Source: Odontocerum albicorne
Lineage: Eukaryota; Arthropoda; Insecta; Trichoptera; Odontoceridae
Assembly: GCA_949825065.1 (NCBI GenBank)
Contig: OX463859.1
Location: 8,465,850-8,529,849, forward strand
Length of the DNA: 64,000 bases
Reading direction: 5' to 3'
Part shown: positions 1 through 13,000 of the stretch, piece by piece
Position numbering within the stretch: position 1 is the stretch's first letter
Layout: each line of letters opens with the position of its first letter
Program-made: the position numbers and the translations under genes
Notes under the pieces: model-generated
What the model was told of the DNA's origin: nothing
Seen by the model: only the letters and a program-made list of their open reading frames with translations
Databases searched by the model: none

Positions 1-332
1 AAATTACTTTTTGAGCACTCAAAACATCGAATTGATGGGTCATCTGCCGTACAGCCCTGATTTGGCACCCAATGACTTCTTTTTATTCCCGAACATCAAA
101 AATAAATTGCGAGGTCAATGTTTTTCGATGCCTGAAGAAGCGGTTGATATGTTCAAAACGCATGTTTTGAAGTTACCTCATTCGGAGTGGAAAAAGTGCT
201 TCGAAAATTGGTTCAAACGCATGCAAAAGTGTATTGATCTTCATGGAAAGTATTTTGAAAAACAATAAATCCATTTTCGATGCTTAATATTTGTTTTTAC
301 TTGTCTGTCTCAAAACTTAAGTAGCAACTCTC
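1..332 (+). mobile_element. Mariner 3' fragment cut by window edge
   Basis: Frame 2-268 encodes the transposase C-terminus: PYSPDLAPNDFFLFPNIKNK with the third catalytic Asp, SEWKKCFENWFKRMQKCIDL, and a terminal EKQ before TAA. The terminal repeat end is near CTCTCG|TA at about 332. The fragment ends only about 30 bases from the NELF-A exon 6 donor. Confidence 0.85.
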
Positions 333-362
333 GTATATCCTGAAAGAGTAAAAAAATCTTAC

Positions 363-1060
363 TGTAAGTGTTAAAGTTTTCTTTGGCAATAAATTGCTCG
401 GTTGCTGCTGTTGGACTCTCTGGGTGGAGTTTGTGTCTTGTGCAGCCGTCGCAGTGACGTTCGCAGCATTCTGCGTCTGCAGCCCGATGGGGTTTGATAT
501 TACTAAACCAGGCGGTGTTCCAGCCACTTGCTGTGTCTGAATGATCACATTGCCGCCCTGCTGTACCAAGCCAGGGTTGACCTGTTTGACATTAGTCAAA
601 AGGACTGTTTTACCCCCTTGTGTTAATATAGTCTGACCCTGTTGATTCTGCCCGGCGTGCTGTAGCACCGAATTAGTAAATATGACCGGAACCCCTGCTG
701 ATGTTTTTAAGATATTTTGTCCCGATAATAATGTACCACCAGGTCCTGCTGTGACTAATAAAGGTTTTTGTCCAGGTTGTCCTGTGATGAGTAGTTTTTG
801 TTGTTGTCCTATCACGATACCTGTTGGTTTCTGTCCCGGTGTTTGTTGGATTAAGATTGGGTGTTTGGCTGTCAGAGGAGTCTGACTGTTGGCCAGTTGT
901 GACTGTGATATCTCGATGGTGGGTGATTTGATGGTCTGTGCTGAGGATACAATGACGTGAGGAGTGTATGGAGTGAGAGGTGTGGAGGGCGATGTTTGTC
1001 CTGCAGTTGGTGTGATTGGAGTGACAGCTGGAGATTGCGCAGTTGATAATGGTGGAATTC
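363..1060 (-). CDS. NELF-A: NELF-A exon 6 (Gln/Thr/Gly-rich region)
   Basis: It opens after TTTTCAG with GAATTCCACC and closes at CTTACA|GTAAGA, phase 0. Its 233 codons are rich in Q, T, G, V and P, with TSPSTPLTPYTP near the start and QQQQPSNLLPKKTLTLT at the end. This corresponds to the Thr/Pro/Gln linker before the conserved C-terminal block of NELF-A. As remembered, the mammalian segment is much shorter, so this insect exon is expanded. Confidence 0.9.
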
Positions 1061-4000
1061 CTGAAAACAGAGAATTTAAAAATATAAATGACAAAACAAC
1101 TAAAAAATATGAAATAGTAGTACTGCGGTATACAACTTTGCTTCTTTACATAATCATACATCTTCTTGTGCGGTCAATTTGATTTTTCTGATTTATATTT
1201 GAAATAATTTGTATTGTATATCTTCTTCTCTAACTAAACCAAGGGTATGTTTGTCAGTGTAGCCTCTCTCTTGGAGTTTTTAATCCCAGCTGTCCTATAT
1301 CTTTGTTGGTTAGTTGTTTCAGGGGGACAGCTACCAGTAGGTTTTCAACACATTGTCTCTTAGAGTGCACATGGTGGATTGACAATCATACCCATCTGTA
1401 AGGGATTGCATAAGCGGAATTGAGGTTATAATAGTTTGATCCAAACTCTTATGAGAATCAGAAAGTCTGCTTAAGAATTTGTAATTGAATTCTACTTTTC
1501 ATTTCCTTTTGGAGAAAGAACTCAGAAATTTAATTTGGACACTGAAAAAACAAATTGTTTCTTTAAATATTATTATTATTCTTATTATCATTATATACAA
1601 GCAGCATATATGTTAATATCTATATCAAGTTTAACTGTCATGTTCATAAAGAAAAAGCAAAGGGTAAGCAAAGAGAAATAATTATAAAAATAAGCAAAGG
1701 AAACAAACTTCTGGGTTTGTGTGGAGGAGCTTGTCCAGAGGGTTTTTAAATGTGTGTTTGGTCTAATCATAATGCCTGTTTAAGATCTTATGCTCGCTAT
1801 GCTATAAAGTGCTCTCCTTGGTCCATGAGGTCCGCTGTCCATGAGGAGAAATACATGAAGTTAATCACATGAAGGAGAGAAAGAATCCATGAGATCCAGT
1901 CATTCCTGTTAAGATTGAGTGAGGAATGCTGCATCATCAGCATATTATTTGAGTCGTTCACAAGCCAAGTGAACAAAGTCCATTCTGGTTAGTTTTGAGT
2001 AAACTAGTATCACACATTTTAGTGTTTCTAATTCTGTAAGGTATTTTAGTGATCGCAATTCAGAAAAATGTTACATTGAGTACATTTATTACTAAAAGCC
2101 AAAGTTTTTCGCATACCTTTCATGCAGTGATCTAAAATTCAATATTTTTGGACTTGGTTCACTTGGCTTCTGAACCACTCATTTATAAACGGCCTCTTCA
2201 TTTTGGAGATATTTTATAATTTTTCATGAGACCTGGTGTATAAGTAACTCAATCGGTGACATTTTTGAAAGCGGTTTAAGTAGACAGAAGAAAATTTTTA
2301 ATATTTATTGTTTTTTTTGTTAATAATAGTGGATATGAATTCCAATGGAGTGGAATAATGAACCCTCAAAGTTGGTAGTATGAACAGACTGGAAGCATTC
2401 GAAATGTGGATGCACCGGAGAATGCTACGGATACCCTGGACGGATATGGTCAGCAACACAAAGGTTCTTCGAAGAGCCAAAGTTGATAGAGAGTTGCTGA
2501 CTAATATTAAAATCCGAAAGGTGTCCTACTTGGGTCATGTACTTAGAGGAGCAAAGTACAAATGACTGCACCTGATTGTCCAAGGCAAAATAGAAGGCCG
2601 AAGAGGTGTTGACAGGAGGCAAATCTCATGGCTCCACAATATACATGATTGGACGGCTCCGCAATATACGTAATAAGGGGCGTTGGAGATCTTTTTCAGG
2701 CTGCCGGGGACAAAGATGTCTACTCTCAGGTGATATTCAACGTTGGGGGGACCTGACATGGCACTGAGAAGAAGAAGAATATGTTACTGGCATGCTACTT
2801 CAATATACTCGTATGTGTATATTACATGATTGGACGGCTCCGCAATATACGTAATAAGGGGCGTTGGAGATCTTTTTCAGGCTGCCGGGGACAAAGATGT
2901 CTACTCTCAGGTGATATTCAACGTTGGGGGGACCTGACATGACACTGGGAAGAAGAAGATGAATTCCAAGTTACAGCACCCTCTATCTCTACGACAATCT
3001 ACTATTCAAACGGCACTATATAAATTATCCTTTTATTTCTAAGTTCAAATTGGTGTTACCAGCCTTTTGAGACAATTCTATTACAAGTATAGGATATTGG
3101 AAAGCAAAGAAAGCTGTGGTGATCACTTACTTGTCAGATGGACCTGATATAGGACAATAAGATTTTTCTAAGTTTGGGGTTACCTTGGTCCTGTGGTGTG
3201 GAGGGCATGACATAGTTATTAAGGCCGCGTGCATATTCGGGTAGAGCCTGCGATGGAGCTGCCACCCCAGCAGCAGGCACTGCTCCGCCTGCGATAGCAG
3301 TGGCCGGTGCTGGCACGGCTGTCTCCGCTTCCACAGCTACCTTTTTCTGCTGCTCTTCCGCTTCTGTAAATGTAACAGGACTGATAATAATAAATTAAAA
3401 AGGTTACTGACACAGCACAGGGGTCGTCAATCTACGCCCCATTGACCAAAATCATCTGGTCCACAGTCTCCAAGCTAAATATATCTATTTGTCTTGCGGT
3501 GTCAAAAAAAAAACTGTTTGGTCTTTACTCTGTCTGATGTGTAAGTGGGCCCCGTACCAGAAAATGTTCAAATGGAACTTATTAAGGCGCGTTGCAGTGA
3601 TCTATTAAGATCTAAATTTTATGCAGATATATCTTTAGTAGAATTCTACAAAAAATATCTTCTTCAACCTGCGGCACAAATGACTCCCTGTTTTGAAAAG
3701 TTAATAAAAAAGGCATGATAGATATTCTGCAAAATTGTATTTTACAATGTGAAAGAGAAAAGTTGACCAATTTAGTTATCTTGTTCTAAAAATGGTATTA
3801 TTCGAATGATAATCTTTTTGCGGTGTTTTAATTCAGCAAGATCTACCACACAGTTTAGTTTTAAAGTCGAACATGTAGCTCTAAAATTTGCAACCCATAA
3901 CAATAATCTTATCAGGTCTTCCTCTCAGGAAATGTAACATTCCGACCTAGCCTTAAATGTGTACGAAATAATCTGCATTGCGACGACAGAACAGACATTT

Positions 4001-7000
4001 TTAAAATAAGTTTCAATCGCAAATACACAATGCTCACCACTTTATGCCATTTTATGGTACTCAAAGATACAATTTCACCCTAACTAGCACTGAACAATGG
4101 CGGTGGCAGATCTGGGAGGTATTTCCGCTGCCCCCTGTACGAACTTGACAAATCATGCAAAATAAATTGCATCGATGTTCAGTAGTAAATGTATTTCCGA
4201 ACAACTTATTTCACAAATGAACTCCACGAAAAGCAAGTTCAGAACCAAAATTACTGGTTCCACAAAGAACTTGGTACCATCAGCAAATGTGTTTATTTTC
4301 TACACGTACTTTAGCAAATACACAAGATTAGATACATACCGAGTAGCTTCCTTCGCTTCTTCTGGTGTATGGTGGCAGGTTGATCTGCAATGTCCAGTAA
4401 TTTGATGCCCCCGTCCTTGCGGGCTGTGGGGGGTGGTGCGGGTCTGCCGGGGGTCCGGATACCGCCCCTGCCCAGGGCCCACCTAGAGGGAAGGCCTTTC
4501 AATGGAGCTGGAACAAACAAAAAAAATTAATATCCATGAAATATGGGTTCTATGTTTGATATCCAAATTAAAATCATAATTTTACATAAGTTTATTGTAT
4601 TATAGATATTACACTTTCATTGGGTACAGTTCAACCTGGCGGACGTATTGTCATGTGGTAATTTCTTCTAACCAACCAGAAATATCTGGGTTTCAATAGG
4701 AATCAATCCTGCAACCCCTGGGTTGGAAGACAGTTTTACCAACAGGCTACGAAGGTTGTCTCTTTGGTCATAAAATTTGTTTTTTTTTCAAAAAGAATAG
4801 ATATGACCGAAGTCATAGGTATCCTTATACCCTCGAACACTAGGCGGAAAAAGTGTCTGTGTCGTTCGAGAGGAGTAGCACAGCGCGGGGTTCGAACCGA
4901 CGACCTTCCACATGAAAGTCCAGTGCGTTACCGCGCGGCCATGCACCTCAAAACTTGTTTTGTTTTATTTCACATGGACACGATATGTTTATTAAAGTTT
5001 ATTATGAATTTTGTACAAATAACTCCCAGTTGTCAGACCCGATATAATGGTCCCAAACAATGATTACTTTACAAATGTCTATACAAAAAATATTATCATT
5101 ATAGACATGCAACATAAATGCTGTTAATATCTATATCAAGTTTAACTGTCATATATTTATAAAGAAAAAGCAAAGGAAACAAAACAGCACTCCTGGGTTT
5201 ATTTATGTGTAGGGAAGTCTAGATGGTTTTTAAATTGGTTCATTGTCATAGCACCCGACACTATAATTTAACATTACAAGTAATTTTATGTATAAATAGT
5301 GCATGAAAAACAAGATAAACAAAACAGAAATTCAAATTGGGCACTCTCAATTTACATAGATCTGGGTTACTTGCCTTTCATTTATCGTGTCCCCTGTAAT
5401 TAGGTTTTTGCATGTGTCTTACTGAGAATATAAATATGAAAAAATAGGTTTTTTTTAACCAACTGTTGATTCATTATTTAATACTTCTGTCATAAATTCT
5501 TCTTAACTTGAAAAGTTGCGAGACCTAATTATCAGGTCTGTAAATATGAAACCGGATTTTTTTAATAGAAAATACACATTTATTGTATGAAAATGGTAAA
5601 AAATATTTTATTCAAAGTATTGCCCATCGCTAGCTACACATTTTTCCCATCTTTGTAGCAATTTGTGGATGCCACGCCAAAAAAACTGTTGCTTTTTTGA
5701 GGCAAACCAATCATCGAGCCATTTTCGTAAGAAGTGAAGCGCTGCTCAGCAAGTGTGTGTCCCATCGATGCAAATAAGTAGTAATCGGATGGAGCCAAGT
5801 CTGGTGAGTAAGCCGCATGCGAAAGTATTTGCGAACTAAATGCATCAATCGTTTCCTTGACCGATTTTGCTGTGTGCGATGGTGCATTATCATGAAGCAA
5901 AATCACTTTGTGTTGCCTCTTTTGATATTCTGGTAGTTTTTCACGCAATGCTTGGTTCAAATCAATCATTTGTTGTCGGTAGCGTTCAGTATTAACGGTT
6001 TCACCAGGTTTGAGCAGCTCATAATAGATAACACCCGTCTGATCCCACCAAACACAGAGCATTGTCTTCCGTCCATAGCGATTTGGCCTTGCAGTCGATT
6101 TTGCTGGTTTGCTTGGAGTTACCCATGATCTTTTACGCTTAGGATTTTAGAAATACATCAATTTTTCATCGCCAGTCACAATTCGATAGAGAAATGATTT
6201 TCTTTTGTACCTGGCGAGCAGCATTTCGTAAGTGGTTTTTCGGTTTTCCTGCTGTCTTTCATTCAGTTCATGTGGAACCCATTTTCCCACATTCTGGATC
6301 TTTCCCATAGCTTTCAAACGTATGGAGACGGCTTCTCGTGTCACATTTAACTGATCCGCGAGTTGTTGTTTCGTTTGAGCATCATCCTCATCCAACAATG
6401 CTCGCAATTCGGCGTCTTCAAACTTTTTCGATGGTCCTCCATGTTCTTCATTTCTCATATCAAAATCGCCACTTTTGAATTTTTTAAACCATTCAAAGCA
6501 CTGTGATTTACCAAGAGCATGCTCACCGTAAGCTTCGACAAGCATTCGATGAGATTCTGCAGCAGTTTTCTTCAAATGGTAACAGAAAATCAATGCTGTC
6601 CGCAAATCGTAGTTTTCAGGCACAAAAACAGACATGTTCAACACTATGAAAACTACAACACTAGTTTACTGGGGATACGACAAATGAAAGGCAACAAACC
6701 CAGATCCATTAAAATTATATGTCCAAATCAAATTACCTGTTGTTTTTTCTCAAATTGTGTATATTTCTTGTCATGTGTAATAATAATAATAATAATAATA
6801 ATATGTAGTTGTATTAAACTTGTATTGTTGTGAGTTAAGTCTTTGACAAATGTCAACACAACAAAAAGGCGCCAATGACGCCGCTTGACAGTCACTACAT
6901 TGACAACTAGAGCCATCTATGAGCAAATTCCGGTTTCATATTTACAGACCTGGTATATATTTATAATGAAAAAAAATATGATTATAATGAATACAAATTT

Positions 7001-10000
7001 GGTATACTTTATACTGAATTCAGCTAGTGCATATATACATAAATATCATCACACCGTGTCCCTTGTGGGGTAGGTAGAGAGAACAGATCTCCAAACTTTT
7101 CTGTCTAAACACACAACTTTCGTCTCTTCCAAATTCATACATCTGGTCATTCACAATCTTCTATTATTCATACCATTCATTTTACTTTCTTTCAAAATCT
7201 TATCCATTGGGTATAGCCACGTTTTTTTCAGTCTAACTCTTCACGCACACTTTGCCCTTCTGACTTGTAAACTCGCTTATTCATTCTTTCATCATTCATC
7301 CTCTCCACATATCCAAACATCTTAAACCTCCTTTTTTAATCTCACTTAAAACAATTTGGCTAGTAAATTGTATAATTACTGGTATCAGTCATTTTGCGTG
7401 GCATGCCGCGACTGCGCACGGGTACGGTGGGTGCTACAGCCTTCTTGATGTTGGACATAGCATCCATAGATTTCTGCATCAGTTCTGCACGAAGCGCGGC
7501 GCTCTTGGGCTTCCTTTTAAGTGTAAAATGCTTCACCGGGTTGGGCTGCTGTCCCACCTGGAAACATCATACACTTAAGCAATGAAGGTAACAAATATAT
7601 CTCAAATACAATGAAAATAGATAACCTTCGTGGTACAGATAGTAAGACGTCTGTCTTTCAACCCAGAGTTTGCGGTTCAATTCCCATTGGAATTAAGAAT
7701 TTTTTTTTAAAAGGATTCTAGTCTGATTTTCTCTAATAGTATTTTAAACATATTTCTGTTTGGTTGGAAAAGATTGCTACAACATAATTGTAATACAATC
7801 TTGAAGCTCCAAAAACAAATTGTCCTTACTTTGTGAGATGTGTCCACAATGGTAGGGGATATGGAATAAATACTCAAGAGAAAGAGATGGGATACCATAT
7901 ATCATTATCCACATAATCACCCTACATGTTGCATTACAGAGCACTTCCATCCAAGGGTCCACAGTCTGGCACTCCAAATCCTCCCATAGGCAAAGGCGAT
8001 GATTGCCCCTATTATAACACTGGTTCGTGGTGAAGGATTGACATTCCTTGTGTGACATAAAACAAATCTCACTTACTACAAGATGGCGACCACAATACAT
8101 GACTAGACCCGACCAACTCCAGTGCTTTACTCTTATTATGGTTATAGATTACTGCTGCATCCGAAGATGAACCATTCATTGGTCCTATAACCATTATCCT
8201 CCTAAGGAAACTATTTTGTAAAAAAGTCTTATCAGAGCCTCTCTTCACTATGAATCCTTTCATGATATTTTGAAGAACTTTTATCTTCAAATATTTTCCC
8301 ACATTCTTCCCAACTGTATGGTTTCTCTCCACTGTCAATCCTTTCGTGAAATATTAAACCACTTTTCGTAGATAATGTTTTTGTACAATTTCCACAAGTG
8401 TAGGGCTTCTCTCCACTATGAACAGAGGAGTCTTCTCTCTTGAACCATGGTAACTTGCCCAGATTCAGAGACGTAACGCGAAATTTTGGATAGGATAATT
8501 CATAAAAAAATGTGCCAAAGTAAAAGAAATAGTAAAAAATATTTTCAAAGAGGTTTGGTAAAGTTTCGAAATAGTTGAGACAGGCTCTTTTCATATTAAT
8601 ACCAAAGAAAGCCTCGTCTCTGGACCCAAAAGATATATTATACTTTATAATATATCTATACCCCAGGGTGTCGAGGAACACACGTTGGAAACCTTTCAAA
8701 TATACAAGCTTTAAGAGTACAAATTATAAAAACTGAACATTACCACAGAGACAAGGGCGGCCTTATTAAGGTAATGGCACTCGAGCGGTAGCATATGCAG
8801 ATTCTCTTCGTGTCTTGCCAGTAGCCGTTTGAGGTCAGCCAACGTGTCTGAGAACACAGGCCGTGCCTCATCCGCGTCTGGCCGCTGCGCGCTCAGGGAC
8901 CCCGTGGAGGGTAGTGTCTTCATCAGCTCCGCCAGCATGCTGACCCACAGCTCCGAGTCCAGACTAGCCGTCTCCAAGATGTCCTCCAGTTCATGGCGCC
9001 ACTGGAAATACACAAAAACATTAGTTCTGTAAAGCTTAGCAGCCCACTGTTAGGCAGTGCTATCATCTTTCTGTCTTTGGGATGTTCTGCCAATGCACTT
9101 CTCGACATTATGAAGAAAGTTTTTGATCACATGACACCAAAAATGGTTTAGAAATTAGACTAAACTGTGAAAGGAAAAGTAAATGCTACATATGGGTGAA
9201 AAATGAAAGATTGGAGCAAGTTGAGGAATTCTGCTATTTTGGTAGTATTTTCACAGATGATGGAGGAGTTAATGGGGTACTAAAACATACATACTCGAAC
9301 TGGAAAGTATCAAAATCTACTAAGATGATAGTCTACAATAGTATTTTGGAGCCAACTTTGATGTATGGGAGAGAAACATGGATGTGGAAAGACTGAGAGA
9401 AGCTGAATAAATACTGTAGAAATGCATGCATTGAGAAGAATACATGGAGTGACAATGTATTGGACCAAAAATATAGAGCACCTTGAATAAAAAACATTAA
9501 ATCTGACATCAGAGTCTGAACACCTCGAATTAAGCATAAAGCATTACGGAAAGACTATTCGACTAGTACATTTATTTTAAACAATTCCAAAATTTTCTAG
9601 ATTGGAAGTCTAGCTTTCTACCAACAAGGCCGTGGAAGTATTTAATTTTAAGGAAATCATCTGATTGGGATCAAGTCTTCTCCCTGGCTCCATCCCAACT
9701 CACTGTCTGCGAAGACTGTTGGGGTCAGCTCTCCTCGTCCTCAGGTTGTATGCTCTTCTGTCCCGGACTACGTCCCCCAGGCTGTGCCTCTGCATTAGGT
9801 TATCCTTTTGCACCACCCATGAATTCTTTGGTCTTCCTCTGGTAGTTATTCGAGGACGATCCATGAAGATTGCCTGGTTCACAATGTGATCAGGTGCTCT
9901 GCGTCCAATGTGCCCATACCATCTCAATCGCCTCTCCTCCATTTCGCTGTTGATGTCTGTAACACCTAGGCTTCCACGAATGTGTGAGCTTTTTATTTTG

Positions 10001-13000
10001 TCTCTTAGGGACACACCAGCTGACCATCTAAGCTTGCGCATTTCAGCAGTTTCTAGTTGCCTAGAGTAAGAGTTATACATCGTCCAGCATTCGGAGCTAT
10101 AGAGGAGTGCGGGTCTGACAATCGTTTGGTATACTTTTCCTTTTAACTTGACTTTCATTTTCGGATCACATAGAACTCCCGTCATTGATCTAAACGTCAT
10201 CCATCCCACACTAATTCTATGTGTTACATCTGCTGCACATCCTCCATCGCTATGGGTGAGTGATCCAAGATACTTAAAGGAGTCACAATTTGGTAATGTT
10301 TCTCCATCCATTTGCATTACGGGAGTGACAGCATTTGTGTTCTCAAATGGTAGGTACAGATACTCTGTTTTCTTTCTGCTCAGTCTCAATCCATTGTCCT
10401 CCAAGATTCTTCTCCACCTTTCCAGACTATTTTGCAGGTCTTCATGTTTTTCACTATTTAATATGATATCGTCTGCAAATAGTAGGATCTTCAGAAGACT
10501 GTTCATTTCCTGGTTAATTAAATAGTCCATGACTAAGATGAACAGTAGCGGACTGAGTACCGATCCTTGATGTACCCCAACCTGATTGAGATCAAGTCAT
10601 GGTATATAAAAGTGTTAAAGGAAAAGTGAATGTGATATATGTGTGAGTAATGACAGATTAGAGCAAGTGGAAGAATTCTGCTAATTAGGTAGTATTTTTT
10701 CAAATGATGGAAGAGTTATCAGGGATTTTGAACGGTGTGTAGCGATAGAAAACAAGGACACAAAAACATACATTCGAACAGGACAGTATCAAAATATGTC
10801 GAGATAATACTCCACAGCAGTATTTACTATCAACTTTGATGTATGGGAGTGAAACGTGGACTTAAAAGAATACTTAATAATATGGTTTTTACGTATGACA
10901 GAATATGGAATGAATTAATTAGGGATGAGTGTAATATTTTGAAAGAAGGATATGTAAAAAATTAGAAGAATCGTAGGAGTTATATGCGAAGGTGTATGGA
11001 TGTAGAAGAGGCGAAAGATGTGTTGTGATAGGATCTGGTGCTCCCTCCTTTCTGTCTACCCTGATAAGGAGACGGCGTGCCGGTATGTATGTAATAGGTT
11101 ATGCAAAAAGTTTGAAAGCGACATCTATGGAGCAGTAGAAAACCAAAATTTCTAGGCCATTTTAATATTTCATCTTTCATAAGAACGTACTCAAAATTTC
11201 ATTTCAATCTGTCAATTAATTCTTTGTTTACAAGCCATTTGAAGTTGACGTGTCAGTGTATTTTTTAACAATGGAAAAATTCGAATATCGTGCAGTGATT
11301 AAATTCTTTGTTTTGGAAGGTTTATCGGCTACTGAGATCCATGCAAAGATGGTGCAAGTATTAAAGGAGTCTTCTCCTTCATTTCCAACCGTTCACTGAT
11401 GGGCTTTGGAGTTTAAGCGTGGCCGTACAAGCGTTGAAGACGATCCACGCTCAGGACGTCCAAAAAGTGCATCAACACCAGAAATCATAGCGAAAATACA
11501 GGAAATGGTTTTGGAAGATCATCGATCGACTGTGGATGTGATAGCTGACACCATAGGCATCTCACATGGAACAACATGGCATAATTTGGCTGAAGTTTTG
11601 GGTTTCAAAAAACTGTGTGCACAATGGGTGCCGCATTTGCTAACAATGCAACAAAAACATGTTCGAATGCGACTTTCATTTGGAGCAATTTGAGCAACAT
11701 TTGGAGCACCTGCTCACACAGCTCAAAAAACCATCGCGAAAATCAGTGAATTGGGGTACGAATTGTTGCAGCATCCACCCTATTCGCTAGATTTAGCTCC
11801 TTCTGACTTCTGGCTGTTCTCACACCTCAAAAAATTCCTTCGTAGAAAGCATTTTTCATCAAACGAAGAGGTTATAGCCGTCGTAGAGGAGTATTTTGCA
11901 GGCCTTCGAGAAAGTCACTTCTGTGATGGGACAACAAAGTTGGAAGATCGTTGGACCAAGTGTATTGATCTTATGGGAGACTATACTGAGCAATAAAAGT
12001 GATTTCCCCCCAAAAAAAATGTATTTTCATTTCCGCTTTCAAAGCTTTTTGACTAACCTAGTAGCTGATTGGGTTTACAATAACGCACACTATCTGTCAC
12101 GATGAATAATTTTGATTGATGAATAGTTTTCCTTTAGAAATATTATAAACAAACACTATACTATTTGCTGGTGAGTTAATGACTCGATGGATACGGTGAC
12201 ATCACATCACCAGTCAATCTCGGCTCATTTATTATTTCAAACAAAGTATGACGGAATGAATGTGAACATAAGGTTGATGTGTTGAGTAAGATGAAGATCA
12301 TGCAAAGACTAGATCGATGGGGTCATAGACAATGTTGTATCCCGGCAACATGCCTCAACATATCCACATAACCAATTTGCATATGTTGAAGGGTAGCGTT
12401 TGAATGTATGAATAAATACACCTGCTAAACATGATTATATATTCCATATGATTATTATTTTTGAGAGCTTCAATTTATTTAGCCGATTGCATAAAAAATA
12501 TTTAGGATAATATTTTGAGATCAGCTTTATCCGTGGATGAAATAAATAAATATATTGCTAATATTATTAGCATCTGTTTCATGGAAATTTCATATTATAT
12601 GAAAGTTTGCGGCAATGTCAATCATTGGTGTGGTGTCTCAATCAATTGAAGATGTGTCGGTACTACTAAATAGGGACAGCATATGTATGATCATATAGAA
12701 AACGTATTACTTCTGGACTTATTCTGATTTTCAACTAACATTGAAAAACTTTTCAGCACCAAACGACATTAAATGTCATGTTGGTAGTACTTGTGTTGGT
12801 AAATAAATAAACATTACTGAATAAAATAAATGTGATTCATTACGTTTTATTATTATTGCTTTTATTTATTTAAGTATTTTCCATAGCTTTTCTCTTATCA
12901 CTCGGTCATATGCTTTTCCAAGTCCACAAACACACAGTACAGTTTCTTATTTTTTGCCATCCTTTTTTGTATAACGATACATAAAGAGAAAATTTGATCC

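Noticed and set aside
673..1182. Alternative frames over NELF-A exon 6
   Set aside because: Shadows of the real exon caused by its low-complexity, stop-poor sequence.
4870..4951. tRNA gene
   Set aside because: Pol III boxes are present but the acceptor stem does not close and the same head recurs with a SINE body; called a SINE.
5634..6644. Functional SETMAR-like or domesticated transposase gene
   Set aside because: A nonsense codon splits the frame, terminal repeats and TA duplications are intact, and there is no host-fused domain.
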